Under the pieces are notes generated by a model. The model searched no databases and had not been told where the DNA came from. It worked only from the letters and a program-made list of their open reading frames with translations. A stretch of 64,000 bases of DNA from Hydrogenophilales bacterium (GTDB taxonomy: Bacteria; Pseudomonadota; Gammaproteobacteria; Burkholderiales; Thiobacillaceae), in NCBI GenBank assembly GCA_016195805.1, contig JACPYT010000006.1, forward strand, positions 62,001 to 126,000, read 5' to 3'. Of this stretch, positions 11,429 to 20,486 are shown piece by piece (position 1 is the stretch's first letter; every line of letters starts with the position of its first letter). A program made the position numbers and the translations under genes.

Positions 11429-12117
11429 CGCAGTCCGCTGCTCAGGCCAGGGTCAGGGTGTGGGATGTGCCGGTGCGGCTGTTTCACTGGCTGCTTCTGG
11501 CGCTGATCGGGTTCTCCTGGTGGAGCGGTGAGCAGGGCAACGAATGGATGGAATATCATGGCTGGTCGGGTTACGCCATCCTCACACTCTTGCTGTTCCG
11601 CATTGCCTGGGGGTTCGCAGGCAGCGACACAGCGCGTTTTGCGCACTTCGTACGGGGCCCGCGCGCCAGCTACGCGTATTTTCGCAGCGTGTTGCACGGT
11701 CAGCCCAAGGCCTATCTGGGGCATAACCCGCTGGGCGGCTGGATGATCCTGAGCCTGATGCTGGTGCTGCTGGTACAAGCCATCACCGGCCTGTTGGGCA
11801 ACGACGACGACGCGTACGAAGCGCCTCTCGCGCACTGGCTCCAGCACGACACCAGCAGTCTCATCACCACGCTGCATGCCTACAACTTCGATCTGCTGCT
11901 GGGCTTGGTCGGCGTGCACGTAGCCGCGGTGTTGACCCATCAGCTGCGGCGTCGCGACGACATGATCAAGGCGATGTTCACGGGGATGAAGACGGGTGCG
12001 ACGGGTGCAACGGCCGGACGCATGGTGTCGAGCTGGCGGGCACTCGTGCTGCTGGGACTCATGGCGGCGCTCGTTTATGCATTGCTTTGGATGGGCGGCG
12101 GCGCATCGGATTTATAA
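11425..12117 (+). CDS. Cytochrome b561 family membrane protein
   Basis: The 230-residue protein has at least four hydrophobic helices. Histidines lie in or next to them (VRLFHWLL H21, MEYHGWSGY H45, and later LHAYN and VGVHVAAVLTH), consistent with a di-heme b-type cytochrome of the b561 / Ni-Fe hydrogenase b-subunit superfamily. The opening WDVPVRLFHW is diagnostic of this group. It presumably transfers quinol electrons to the cytochrome c-prime encoded just upstream, with which it overlaps by ATGA. No hydrogenase or oxidoreductase subunit is adjacent, so the physiological partner is unknown beyond that cytochrome. Confidence 0.85.
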   Translation: MTQSAAQARVRVWDVPVRLFHWLLLALIGFSWWSGEQGNEWMEYHGWSGYAILTLLLFRIAWGFAGSDTARFAHFVRGPRASYAYFRSVLHGQPKAYLGHNPLGGWMILSLMLVLLVQAITGLLGNDDDAYEAPLAHWLQHDTSSLITTLHAYNFDLLLGLVGVHVAAVLTHQLRRRDDMIKAMFTGMKTGATGATAGRMVSSWRALVLLGLMAALVYALLWMGGGASDL

Positions 12118-12304
12118 GCGGGCGCGCTCAAATTTGGCCCGGCTGCCGGCACAGGCGCGAATTTGTCGGGGATTTTTACAGTCCCCTTTCTTCTTTCGCG
12201 TTATGCTTCGACCGTCGCGCGCTTTTCCGGGAGTCTTTTAGGGATGGCGTATTTATTGCTTGATTTTTCAATAAGATGCGCTGTTCACTCCAGGAGAGAG
12301 TTGC

Positions 12305-13561
12305 ATGAACCCCCCCTTTGCTGGCTCGATCCCTTCCCTTCTGGTTGCTGCGGTAGGCGCCTGTATGCTGTTGCCGCAGCCCGCTAAGGCACAGGACGTG
12401 CCTGCGCAGGCACGGCCGCCGCTGCATGTAAAACAAGATAACCGGCCGCCAGTCGGTTTCGTGCGCCCCCCGCTTTATGCTTTGGGCGCTACACCCACCG
12501 CCTCGGCGACCCCATCTTCGGGGGCCTTCACACCGGCACAGATCAGAACCTTCTATGGTCCTCCGTACAGTAACGGGGGCGGCTTTACGATTGCCATTGT
12601 GGATGCGTATGACAATCCCAATGCGGAGACTGACCTCAAGACGTTTAGCAGTCAGTTCGGCCTGCCGCTCATGCCCTCCTGCAGCTATAAGAATGGTCAA
12701 CCAGTACTCAATGGCGGGTGTTTTGTAAAAATCCCGGGATCAGGACGCTCGCTTCCATCTGCTGACCAAACCTGGGCATTGGAAATCGCCTTGGATGTGC
12801 AATGGGCCCATGCGATTGCGCCGGGTTCGAACATCCTGCTGATCGAAGCCAAGTCGAACGGGTTCTCGGATCTCCTGGCGGCAGTCGACAAGGTCGTCAA
12901 GCTCGGTGCCAATGTCGTCAGCATGAGCTGGGGTGGCAGGGAGTTCTCGTCCGAAACTACGTTGGACAGCCACTTCTGCGGCAAGAACACGGTTTTCTTC
13001 TCGTCTTCCGGCGACAGCGGGTTCGGCCCGGACTATCCGTCCACCTCACCCTGCGTGATCTCGGTCGGAGGCACGACGGCCTCGACGGACTCGAGCGGCA
13101 GCTATCTCGGCGAGACTGCCTGGAGTGGCAGCGGCGGCGGCGCAAGTATTTATGAACCGATTCCGGCGGCGCAATCGCAATCTGCTTATGTCGGCAGCAA
13201 ATGGGGAAATATGCGTGTTACCCCGGATGTGGCCTACGTGGCCGATCCGAACACCGGCTTTAACGTGTATGACTCGTACGGTTACGGCGGCCAAACGGGA
13301 TGGTTTCAGCTAGGCGGGACCAGCGCCGGATCGCCGCAATGGGCGGCCCTGTTTGCGACATCCCAGCGAGCGAGTTGGTCGGGCAACCTCAGCCTGGTAT
13401 ACAAAGCGGCGAATAGCTATACGAGCAACTTCCATGACGTCACCAACGGCTCCAATGGAACGTGTGGAACACAATGCACGGCCCAAACCGGTTTTGATCT
13501 TGTCACCGGTCTGGGTTCGCCACAGACCACCAATCTCACCCAATATCTTCGTTACAATTAA
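12305..13561 (+). CDS. Secreted S53 family (sedolisin-type) serine-carboxyl peptidase
   Basis: The 418-residue protein has a signal peptide (cleavage near AKAQ, about residue 30). The catalytic residues follow sedolisin spacing: E160 and D164 in WALEIALDVQWA, oxyanion D237 in SSSGDSGFG, and S340 in GGTSAGSP. A C-terminal FHDVTNGSNGTC and GFDLVTGLGSP form the calcium-site region. The large pro-kumamolisin prodomain of acid-active sedolisins is absent; only about 70 low-complexity residues lie between signal and catalytic domain. Cysteine pairs suggest disulfides. A strong site (AGGAGAGAG) precedes the ATG. The 187 bases upstream (12118-12304) show no other gene. Confidence 0.88.
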   Translation: MNPPFAGSIPSLLVAAVGACMLLPQPAKAQDVPAQARPPLHVKQDNRPPVGFVRPPLYALGATPTASATPSSGAFTPAQIRTFYGPPYSNGGGFTIAIVDAYDNPNAETDLKTFSSQFGLPLMPSCSYKNGQPVLNGGCFVKIPGSGRSLPSADQTWALEIALDVQWAHAIAPGSNILLIEAKSNGFSDLLAAVDKVVKLGANVVSMSWGGREFSSETTLDSHFCGKNTVFFSSSGDSGFGPDYPSTSPCVISVGGTTASTDSSGSYLGETAWSGSGGGASIYEPIPAAQSQSAYVGSKWGNMRVTPDVAYVADPNTGFNVYDSYGYGGQTGWFQLGGTSAGSPQWAALFATSQRASWSGNLSLVYKAANSYTSNFHDVTNGSNGTCGTQCTAQTGFDLVTGLGSPQTTNLTQYLRYN

Positions 13562-13856
13562 TGAGCGGGCGGGCCGTGTAGAACGTGGAATTTCACAATC
13601 GCGTTGCCGGGTAAGGCAAGTCGCCGCCCGTTTGCCAATTCCGGCCATTTAATCCAACACCGACCCGCCCAGCCATGGGAGGGAACGGTGGTGACCGGAA
13701 TCTTCCGGGAGCGATGTCGAAAATATCTCCTTTGGGGATGCGCGACATGGGTCCAATTGACGGGCGGCCGCATCGGCAAGCGAGCCCTCGATCTTTTGTC
13801 CGACCGCAGCATCGCATATTCTTGATGAAGTTTCTTTTTTTCCGGGGCGGCCAGTC

Positions 13857-15623
13857 ATGCTGACGTGGCACGGCATCGCCGACGAACTCAAAACGCATCG
13901 CACGCGCCTGCTGCAGGCCAACCTCATCGCCTTGCTGGCGGTGGCGGCGGCGGTACCCGTGCCGCTGCTTCTGCCGCTGATGGTGGACGAGGTGCTGCTG
14001 CATCACCCGGGTGCCTTCGTGCAAAGGATCGGTGCGGCATTCCCGGTCGCCTGGCACGGGCCGGTGCTGTTCATCGGCGTGGCGCTGCTGCTGACGGTGG
14101 GGCTGCGGTTGACATCGATCCTGCTCAACGTGTGGCAGGGACGGACGTTCTCGCTGCTGGCCAAGGACGTGGTGTACCGCATCCGGGTGCGGATGCTGGC
14201 CCGGCTGTCGCGCATCGCACTGTCCGAGTTCGAAACGGTGGGCGCAGGCCGGGTCACCTCGCACTTCGTGACCGACCTCAACGCCATCGACAGCTTCCTT
14301 GGGGCATCGATTTCCGGTTTTGTCGTATCGGTGCTGACGCTGGTCGGCGTGGCGGCGGTGTTGTTCTGGATGCACTGGCAACTGGCGCTGTTCATCCTGC
14401 TGCTGAACCCGGTGGTGATCCTGTTTTCCACCCGCCTCGGCAAGCGGGTGAAGGATCTGAAGAAGCACGAAAACCGTGCGTTCGAAGTGTTCCAGGAGGC
14501 GCTGTCCGAAACCCTCGACGCGCTGACCCAGATTCGCGCGATGAACCGCGAGAAGCATTATCTGGCGCGGGTGACCGAGAAGGCGGCCGACATCCGCCGA
14601 CACGCGGCGGCGTTCGCCTGGAAGTCGGACGCGCTGAGCCGGATTTCCTTCTTCGTGTTTCTGGCCGGCTTCGATGCCTTCCGTGCCGGCGCGATGCTGA
14701 TGGTGGTGTTCTCCAATCTCACCATCGGCGAGATGCTGGCGGTGTTCGGCTACCTGTGGTTCATGATGACGCCGGTGCAGGAGCTGGTGAACCTGCAGTA
14801 TGCCTGGTTCGCCGCCAACGCCGCACTGGGGCGGATCAACGCGTTGCTCGGCCTGCACAGCGAGCCACAGCACCCCGCGCTACGCGATCCTTTCGCCGCA
14901 CAGCCCACGGTCGGCATCGCGCTCGACCACGTCAGCTTTGCCTACGCGGACGGCGAGACCGTGCTGGACGACGTCAGCCTCACGGTGGCGGCGGGTGAAA
15001 AGGTCGCGCTGGTGGGCGCTTCCGGCGGCGGCAAGTCGACACTGGTGCAGGCCTTGCTGGGCCTCTATCCGGTGAAGGCGGGGCAGATTTTCTATGGCGA
15101 CGCACCGGTGAACGAGATCGGCTGGGAAACGGTGCGCGAGCATGTCGGCGTGGTGCTGCAGCATCCGGTGCTGTTCAACGACAGCGTGCGCGCCAACCTC
15201 ACGCTGGGGCGCGAGGCCGACAATGCCAGCTTGTGGCAGGCGCTTGAAATCGCCCAGCTGAAGGACATCATCGCCGCCCTGCCGTATGGACTGGATACCG
15301 TAGTGGGGCGGCAGGGCGTACGGCTGTCGGGTGGGCAGCGTCAACGGCTGGCGATTGCGCGCATGATCGTCGCCAAACCGCAGATCGTCATCCTCGACGA
15401 AGCCACTTCCGCACTCGACACCGATACCGAACGGCGGCTGCATCAGGCGCTCGGCGGGTTTCTGGCCGGCCGTACCACGCTGATCATCGCGCATCGTTTG
15501 AGCGCGGTGAAGCAGGCCGACCGCATCCTGGTGTTCGAAAACGGCCGCGTGGTGGAGGAGGGCGCCCACGCCGAGCTGATCGACCGCGGCGGGCTGTATC
15601 ACAAGCTTTACCACCACGCATAG
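13857..15623 (+). CDS. MsbA-like ABC exporter (fused permease-ATPase)
   Basis: The 588-residue half-transporter has a six-helix membrane domain (about 20-310) and a nucleotide-binding domain with Walker A GASGGGKST, signature LSGGQRQRLAIARM, Walker B VILDEATSALD and an IIAHRL H-loop. This layout exports lipids, lipopeptides or drugs as a homodimer. It resembles MsbA, but the substrate cannot be read from sequence and no lipid A kinase gene is adjacent. ATG 13857 has no clear ribosome-binding site. The preceding 295 bases (13562-13856) contain no convincing gene. Confidence 0.9.
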   Translation: MLTWHGIADELKTHRTRLLQANLIALLAVAAAVPVPLLLPLMVDEVLLHHPGAFVQRIGAAFPVAWHGPVLFIGVALLLTVGLRLTSILLNVWQGRTFSLLAKDVVYRIRVRMLARLSRIALSEFETVGAGRVTSHFVTDLNAIDSFLGASISGFVVSVLTLVGVAAVLFWMHWQLALFILLLNPVVILFSTRLGKRVKDLKKHENRAFEVFQEALSETLDALTQIRAMNREKHYLARVTEKAADIRRHAAAFAWKSDALSRISFFVFLAGFDAFRAGAMLMVVFSNLTIGEMLAVFGYLWFMMTPVQELVNLQYAWFAANAALGRINALLGLHSEPQHPALRDPFAAQPTVGIALDHVSFAYADGETVLDDVSLTVAAGEKVALVGASGGGKSTLVQALLGLYPVKAGQIFYGDAPVNEIGWETVREHVGVVLQHPVLFNDSVRANLTLGREADNASLWQALEIAQLKDIIAALPYGLDTVVGRQGVRLSGGQRQRLAIARMIVAKPQIVILDEATSALDTDTERRLHQALGGFLAGRTTLIIAHRLSAVKQADRILVFENGRVVEEGAHAELIDRGGLYHKLYHHA

Positions 15624-16109
15624 GCGCCCCTGTAAATCTACTGCACGAGTGTGATCCAGGCGCGTCCGGTGCTCGGAATCCGCATGTACTTCTATTTGTA
15701 CTTCTATGTACATTCCGGCTCCTGCGCTCCGGGCGCGCCTGGCTGACGCCCGCTCGCTACGATTTTCAGCGGCGCCTGGAAATAATGCTGGGGAAAATCA
15801 GCATTTCCTGATAGACTTCGCTGAGTTGTGCATACAGCAGTGGGCAGGTCAGGTTTTTGCCGCCGTGCCTCGGGACTGTTCTCACAGCCCCATCGTCTTC
15901 GACCTCTCTTTTGTGCCGCCGGGTTTCTACATCCGGCAGTGACAAGTCTTGTGGTTGGCGCCGATGTGATCGACGCGACCCGTTGGGCGTCCAGGAATGA
16001 ACACATTCCAAACGCTGCTTATTTCCGGTTCGTAATTTTTGGCCTGTCTGGTTCTGAACCGGGCGCAGGTTTGTTTTGCGCATTTGAGCGCACTGAAAAA
16101 GGTATTGCC
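15624..16109. other. 486-bp gap without a convincing gene
   Basis: The stretch between the ABC exporter and the helicase has no credible coding frame. Near 15680-15720 it contains CGGAATCCGCATGTAC, a doubled GTACTTCTAT unit and GTACATTCCG, forming an imperfect stem with a 4-base bulge. GC-rich CTCCGGGCGCGCC follows. The helicase promoter and 5' leader must lie in the second half. Confidence 0.4.
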
Positions 16110-17582
16110 ATGAGCTTTTCCGAACTGGGGCTTGATCCCCTCATCCTTAAATCCGTTCTGGCCGCAGGCTACGAAAACGCCACGCCCGTTCAGATGCAGG
16201 CGATTCCCGCCGCGCTGAGCGGCCGCGACCTGCTGGTATCGTCGCACACCGGCAGCGGCAAGACCGCGGCCTTCCTGCTGCCGTCGATCCAGCGCCTGCA
16301 GACCGAGCCGACGGTCAAGAGCATGGGGCCGCGCGTCCTGGTGCTGACCCCGACGCGCGAACTCGCGCTGCAGGTCGAAAAGTCCGCCATGACCTACGGC
16401 AAGGATCTGCGCCGCTTCCGCACCGCCTGCCTGGTCGGCGGCGCGCCGTATGGCCTGCAGCTGAAGCGCCTGTCGCAGCCGGTGGACGTGGTGGTGGCGA
16501 CGCCCGGTCGCCTGATCGACCACCTGGAGCGCGGCAAGATCGATTTCTCCCGCCTGGAAGTGCTGGTGCTCGACGAAGCCGACCGCATGCTGGACATGGG
16601 TTTTGTCGACGACATCAAGGCGATCGCCGCGCGCTGCCCGGCCGAGCGTCAGACCCTGTTGTTCTCGGCCACGCTCGACGGCGTGGTGGGCAACCTGGCG
16701 CGCGAACTCACCCGCGACGCGCAGCGCATCGAGATTGAAGCGGTTCCGCACAAGGAATCCAAGATCGAGCAGCGCCTGCTGTTTGCCGACAACATGGACC
16801 ACAAGGACGTTGCCGCGCGCGGCATCGACGTTGCGACCATCAGCCACGTGATCAACTTCGACCTGCCGCGCCAAGCCGAGGATTACGTCCACCGCATCGG
16901 GCGCACCGGCCGTGCTGGGCGCACCGGCATTGCGGTAAGTTTTGCCGGCATGCGTGAAGGTGGACTGGTGAAGAACATCGAACGCTACACCGGCAACCGC
17001 ATCGAGGTGCATACGCTGCCAGGGCTGGAGCCGACCCAGAAGCCGGCCTCGGGTCGCCCTTCCTCGTCGGGCCGTCCGCGCAGCAACAACGGGCCGCGCG
17101 GCGGCTTCGGTGACAAACGCCCCGACGCACAGAAACGCAGCTTTGGCGACCGCAACGAAGCGCGCAGCTACGGTGATCGTCCGCCACGCGGCGACAGCCG
17201 GGATAACCGCGATCGCGGCTACCGCGCCGACGCGCGTCCCGGTGGTGACCGTTTTGCCCGCAGCGATGCACCGCGCGGCAACCGCTTTGAACAAGCCGCC
17301 GTGCGTGGCCCGTCCGACGTTCCGCGCATGACCGGTGACCGCCCATCGCGCAACGAGGGATTCCGCGGTGCCGATGCACCACGTGAGCCGAAGGGGGAAG
17401 TCAACGGCAACAGCGTCGAATACTGGGAAAAGCGCGAGCGCGAGGCCAAGGCCAAAGCCGCCGCCGCGGCCACCCGCAGCTACGGCAATCGTGCGCCCGG
17501 CGCGCGCGCGGCCCAGCCGCGCGGCAATGACAGCCGGGGCGGTGCCAATCGCGTCGGCGTGCGGGGGCGCTTCAAGGACTGA
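16110..17582 (+). CDS. DEAD-box RNA helicase (RhlE-like) with an internal in-frame deletion
   Basis: The 490-residue protein has an intact first RecA domain: Q-motif region, motif I HTGSGKT (46-52), PTREL, DEAD (155-158) and SAT (186-188). The second domain is truncated. MDHK at 229-232 runs directly into DVAARGID (from 233), whereas RhlE-type helicases carry about 60 residues between them, including motif IV and the QxxR region. Motif VI HRIGRTGRAGR is present. A long basic tail rich in R, G, D and N follows (about 310-490). Unwinding activity is doubtful. ATG 16110 gives the conserved MSFSELGL start. A terminator follows the stop. Confidence 0.88.
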   Translation: MSFSELGLDPLILKSVLAAGYENATPVQMQAIPAALSGRDLLVSSHTGSGKTAAFLLPSIQRLQTEPTVKSMGPRVLVLTPTRELALQVEKSAMTYGKDLRRFRTACLVGGAPYGLQLKRLSQPVDVVVATPGRLIDHLERGKIDFSRLEVLVLDEADRMLDMGFVDDIKAIAARCPAERQTLLFSATLDGVVGNLARELTRDAQRIEIEAVPHKESKIEQRLLFADNMDHKDVAARGIDVATISHVINFDLPRQAEDYVHRIGRTGRAGRTGIAVSFAGMREGGLVKNIERYTGNRIEVHTLPGLEPTQKPASGRPSSSGRPRSNNGPRGGFGDKRPDAQKRSFGDRNEARSYGDRPPRGDSRDNRDRGYRADARPGGDRFARSDAPRGNRFEQAAVRGPSDVPRMTGDRPSRNEGFRGADAPREPKGEVNGNSVEYWEKREREAKAKAAAAATRSYGNRAPGARAAQPRGNDSRGGANRVGVRGRFKD

Positions 17583-17607
17583 TTGACCGCGCGATCACCG
17601 GCAAACC

Positions 17608-17632
17608 AAAGGGGACGCACGTCCCCTTTTTT
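17608..17632 (+). terminator. Rho-independent terminator after the helicase gene
   Basis: AAAGGGGAC / GTCCCCTTT arms around a short CGCA-type loop are followed by a run of T, 26 bases after the helicase stop codon. Confidence 0.9.
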
Positions 17633-17692
17633 ATGGTCTCGGCGGTCTTGGGCGATGGGTGATGGCGGAATTCAGCGCGGAGCCGTCGCACG

Positions 17693-18736
17693 TCACGAAG
17701 AGATGATGGGGGTTTTCATTTGCGGGCTTTCAGCCTCCGCCGGGTCGGCGAGGCGGCTGAAGTGGCAGACCTGGTTCCTGCCGTTGCGCTTGGCGGTGTA
17801 GAGCGCCTGGTCAGCCTGGTCGAGCAGTTCTGCCAGGAGACGAGGCGTCTCGTGTTTCTGCGCTTGCGGTGCGAGCGTGGCGATGCCGATGCTGGCTGTG
17901 ATGCGGGTCTTCATGTTTTCGGTGGCAGCAACGGCCGCGCGCAGACGTTCAGCCGCCACCAGGCTTTCCGCCTCGTTCAGTCCGAGTGCGGCCACGACAA
18001 ATTCCTCGCCGCCATGCCGCGCCACGATGTCGTTTTCCCGGGCGGTAGCCTTGAGGGTGGACGCGACCGCCTGCAGCACGCGGTCGCCTTCGGCATGGCC
18101 GAAGCGGTCATTGATCTGTTTGAAATGATCGAGATCGATCATCAACAGGGTCGCGTTTTCCTGTCGGCGGTGTGCGGTTTTGAGCATCTGTCCGGCGTAC
18201 TCGTAAAACGCGCGCCAGTTGTACAGGCCGGTCAGGCCATCGTGGTTGGCGAGCAGTTCCAGTTCCGCGTGTAGTCGCCGGAGCTCGGCGGTTTGCCGAG
18301 CGAGTTCGTCCTGGGCGGCCTTGCGTTCGGTGATGTCGCGTATGACGCAGAGAACGAAATGCGCGCCGTGAAGAATCATCGGACTCAGCATGATATCGAC
18401 CGGAAATTCGCTGCCGTCCCTGCGCAGGGCAAACAGTTCGGCGGCCTTGCCCATCGGCCGGCTGTGCGCCTCGCTCGTGAAGCGGGTGCGATGGCCGGCA
18501 TGGTGGGCGGCGAAGCGGGGAGGAACCAGCATTTCGACGGGCTGGCCGATCAATTCGCTACGATCGTAACCGAACAGGGTTTCGGTCTGCGCGTTCGCCA
18601 GGACGATGTGCCCTGCCTGATCGGTAACGAACAGGGCGTCGGGCGTGTATTCAAAAATGCGCTGGTAGATGTCCATCGGAGCCACGCAGGCAGATTTTCC
18701 TTCAGGTACGGGGGGAACTGGGGAGTCACGATACAT
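17693..18736 (-). CDS. PAS-GGDEF diguanylate cyclase
   Basis: The 347-residue protein makes cyclic di-GMP. A PAS sensor domain (about 21-135) has TPDALFVTDQAGHIVLANAQ and ends in the PAC-type IRDITERKAAQ. A short coiled linker leads to the GGDEF domain with HDGLTGLYNWRAF. The active site is GGEEF (242-246), and an RxxD product-inhibition site (REND, 233-236) lies five residues earlier. Both sites look intact, so an active, feedback-regulated cyclase is likely. The chosen ATG (18734-18736) has GGAGG about 6 bases upstream; the open frame beyond it has none. No membrane segment is visible. It is transcribed toward the helicase gene. Confidence 0.92.
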   Translation of the reverse strand: MYRDSPVPPVPEGKSACVAPMDIYQRIFEYTPDALFVTDQAGHIVLANAQTETLFGYDRSELIGQPVEMLVPPRFAAHHAGHRTRFTSEAHSRPMGKAAELFALRRDGSEFPVDIMLSPMILHGAHFVLCVIRDITERKAAQDELARQTAELRRLHAELELLANHDGLTGLYNWRAFYEYAGQMLKTAHRRQENATLLMIDLDHFKQINDRFGHAEGDRVLQAVASTLKATARENDIVARHGGEEFVVAALGLNEAESLVAAERLRAAVAATENMKTRITASIGIATLAPQAQKHETPRLLAELLDQADQALYTAKRNGRNQVCHFSRLADPAEAESPQMKTPIISS

Positions 18737-18927
18737 GACGGCCCTCCGTGGATATATGGTATTTCCATGACTGCGAGGCAATACTCCACAGCGTTGCGGT
18801 CGATGGCCGGATGGCGCGGTTTTGCTTCAGGTCAGCAAGTGCCGGTGTTGCCATTACACTGGCAGCTATCGGCACTACACTTGCGATCCGCCGCATCATG
18901 CAAAACTCCGAAAAGGGACTTCACCCT

Positions 18928-19578
18928 ATGGGAAAGCAGACAACCGGTCAACCATTCGCCACGCCGGCCAGCTGGCGCTGGATCAGCGAGCGCGGGTTGC
19001 GAGTGGCGACAGGCGAGGCAACGCTGGCGCGCTACAAATCGTTGATTTCGAAGAATTTGCGCGACGTTGAGGATATTATTCCCGCAGATGACAGCCTGTT
19101 GCTGGTTTTTCGGTCTGCGGCCGAGGTGCCGGCCGAAGTGCGTGCGGCGCTTGTCGAGCCTCTGGCGGACTTGTATGGCGTGGTGGATGGGAAGCGGCAT
19201 GAGATCGTGGCCGACTATGGCGGGGTGGCCGGGCCGGATTTGCGGGCGTTGGCCAAGCAGGCGGGCATGAGCGAGGCGACTTACATCGAGCAGCATGCGG
19301 CAACAGAATATACGGTGGCGTTTTTGGGGTTTCAGCCGGGCTTTCCGTATCTACGAGGATTGCCGACGGCCTTGCAGACCGCACGCCGGGCATCGCCGCG
19401 GCAACGGGTTGCGCCGGGGAGTGTGGCGATAGGCGGGATCTACACTGGGATTTACCCGGCCGGCGGCCCGGGCGGCTGGCACATCATCGGGCGGACGAAC
19501 GCGGTATTGTTCGATCCGCAACGCGATCCGCCGGCATTGCTGATGCCGGGCGATCGGGTGCACTTTGTTCCGGCATGA
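18928..19578 (+). CDS. pxpB: 5-oxoprolinase subunit PxpB (KipI-like)
   Basis: The 216-residue protein is one subunit of the ATP-dependent 5-oxoprolinase that opens the damaged-glutamine product 5-oxoproline to glutamate. Family hallmarks are ATEYTVAFLGFQPGFPYLRGL, APGSVAIGG and GIYPAGGPGGWHIIGRT. ATG 18928 has AAGGGA upstream; an in-frame ATG 30 bases earlier is possible. It overlaps pxpC by ATGA. With pxpC and pxpA it forms a three-gene operon. Confidence 0.93.
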   Translation: MGKQTTGQPFATPASWRWISERGLRVATGEATLARYKSLISKNLRDVEDIIPADDSLLLVFRSAAEVPAEVRAALVEPLADLYGVVDGKRHEIVADYGGVAGPDLRALAKQAGMSEATYIEQHAATEYTVAFLGFQPGFPYLRGLPTALQTARRASPRQRVAPGSVAIGGIYTGIYPAGGPGGWHIIGRTNAVLFDPQRDPPALLMPGDRVHFVPA

Positions 19579-20486
19579 TCGAGATCCTGCGTCCCGGGCT
19601 GTGTGATCTGGTGATGGATTTGGGACGGCCGGGCCGGGGCGCGCTCGGCGTACCTGCCGGTGGGGCGGCCGATCCGGCGGCGCTGGCGGCGGCCAATTGT
19701 CTGGTGGGCAACGACGCGTCAGCGGCGGGATTGGAGATTACCCTGTCAGGGCCGCGTCTGCAGTTTCCGCTGGGCGGCGTGGCGGCGCTCACCGGGGCGC
19801 GTTTTGCGGCCAGCCGCAGCAGTGGCGCCCCGGTGGCATGGAATGAAACTCTGGTGCTGGCGGCAGGCGAAGTCCTCACCCTGGACCGCCCCGAGGCGGG
19901 GTGCCGCTGCTGGCTCGCGCTGCGCGGCGGACTGGCGGTGCCGCAGGTGATGGGGAGCCGCAGCACCTTCCTGCCATCGGGGTTTGGCGGCCATTGCGGG
20001 CGGCCGTTGCAGGCCGGGGATATCCTGCACTGCGGGACGCCCGCGGAGGACATGCGCTTGTTGCGGGCCTCCCCGCCGACCGGCGAGGCTGACGATTGCT
20101 TGCGGGTGGTGGCGGGACCGCAGACTGGCCAGTTTGACGATGCCGGGCTGGCGGCCTTTTTCGGCGGCGCCTATCGGGTCGCTGCAGCATCGGATCGACG
20201 CGGTTTGCGTTTGACCGGTGCGCTCGTAAGTCATTACCAGGCCGAACTGTCGTCGCAGGGGGTGCTGCCTGGCGCCATCCAGGTCCCGCCCGATGCCCAG
20301 CCGATCATCCTGGGATGGGACGGGCCGGTAACCGGTGGTTACCCGGTGATTGCCGGGGTGATTGCGGCGGATGTGCCCAGGCTGGCGCAGCTGAAGCCCG
20401 GCGAGGCGATCCGCTTTGTGACGATCGAGGTCGAGGCAGCACGTGCGCTGGCGGCTTTGTCGTGGGAGATCAAGGAACTGGCATGA
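19575..20486 (+). CDS. pxpC: 5-oxoprolinase subunit PxpC (KipA-like, biotin-dependent carboxylase fold)
   Basis: The 303-residue protein is the partner of PxpB in 5-oxoprolinase. The N-terminus MIEILRPGL-x-DLVMDLGRPG and the internal VGNDASAAGLEITLSGP are characteristic. GSRSTFLPSGFGG and PIILGWDGPVTGGYPVI are further family blocks. It overlaps its neighbours by 4 bases on both sides, showing tight coupling in pxpBCA. Confidence 0.93.
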   Translation: MIEILRPGLCDLVMDLGRPGRGALGVPAGGAADPAALAAANCLVGNDASAAGLEITLSGPRLQFPLGGVAALTGARFAASRSSGAPVAWNETLVLAAGEVLTLDRPEAGCRCWLALRGGLAVPQVMGSRSTFLPSGFGGHCGRPLQAGDILHCGTPAEDMRLLRASPPTGEADDCLRVVAGPQTGQFDDAGLAAFFGGAYRVAAASDRRGLRLTGALVSHYQAELSSQGVLPGAIQVPPDAQPIILGWDGPVTGGYPVIAGVIAADVPRLAQLKPGEAIRFVTIEVEAARALAALSWEIKELA

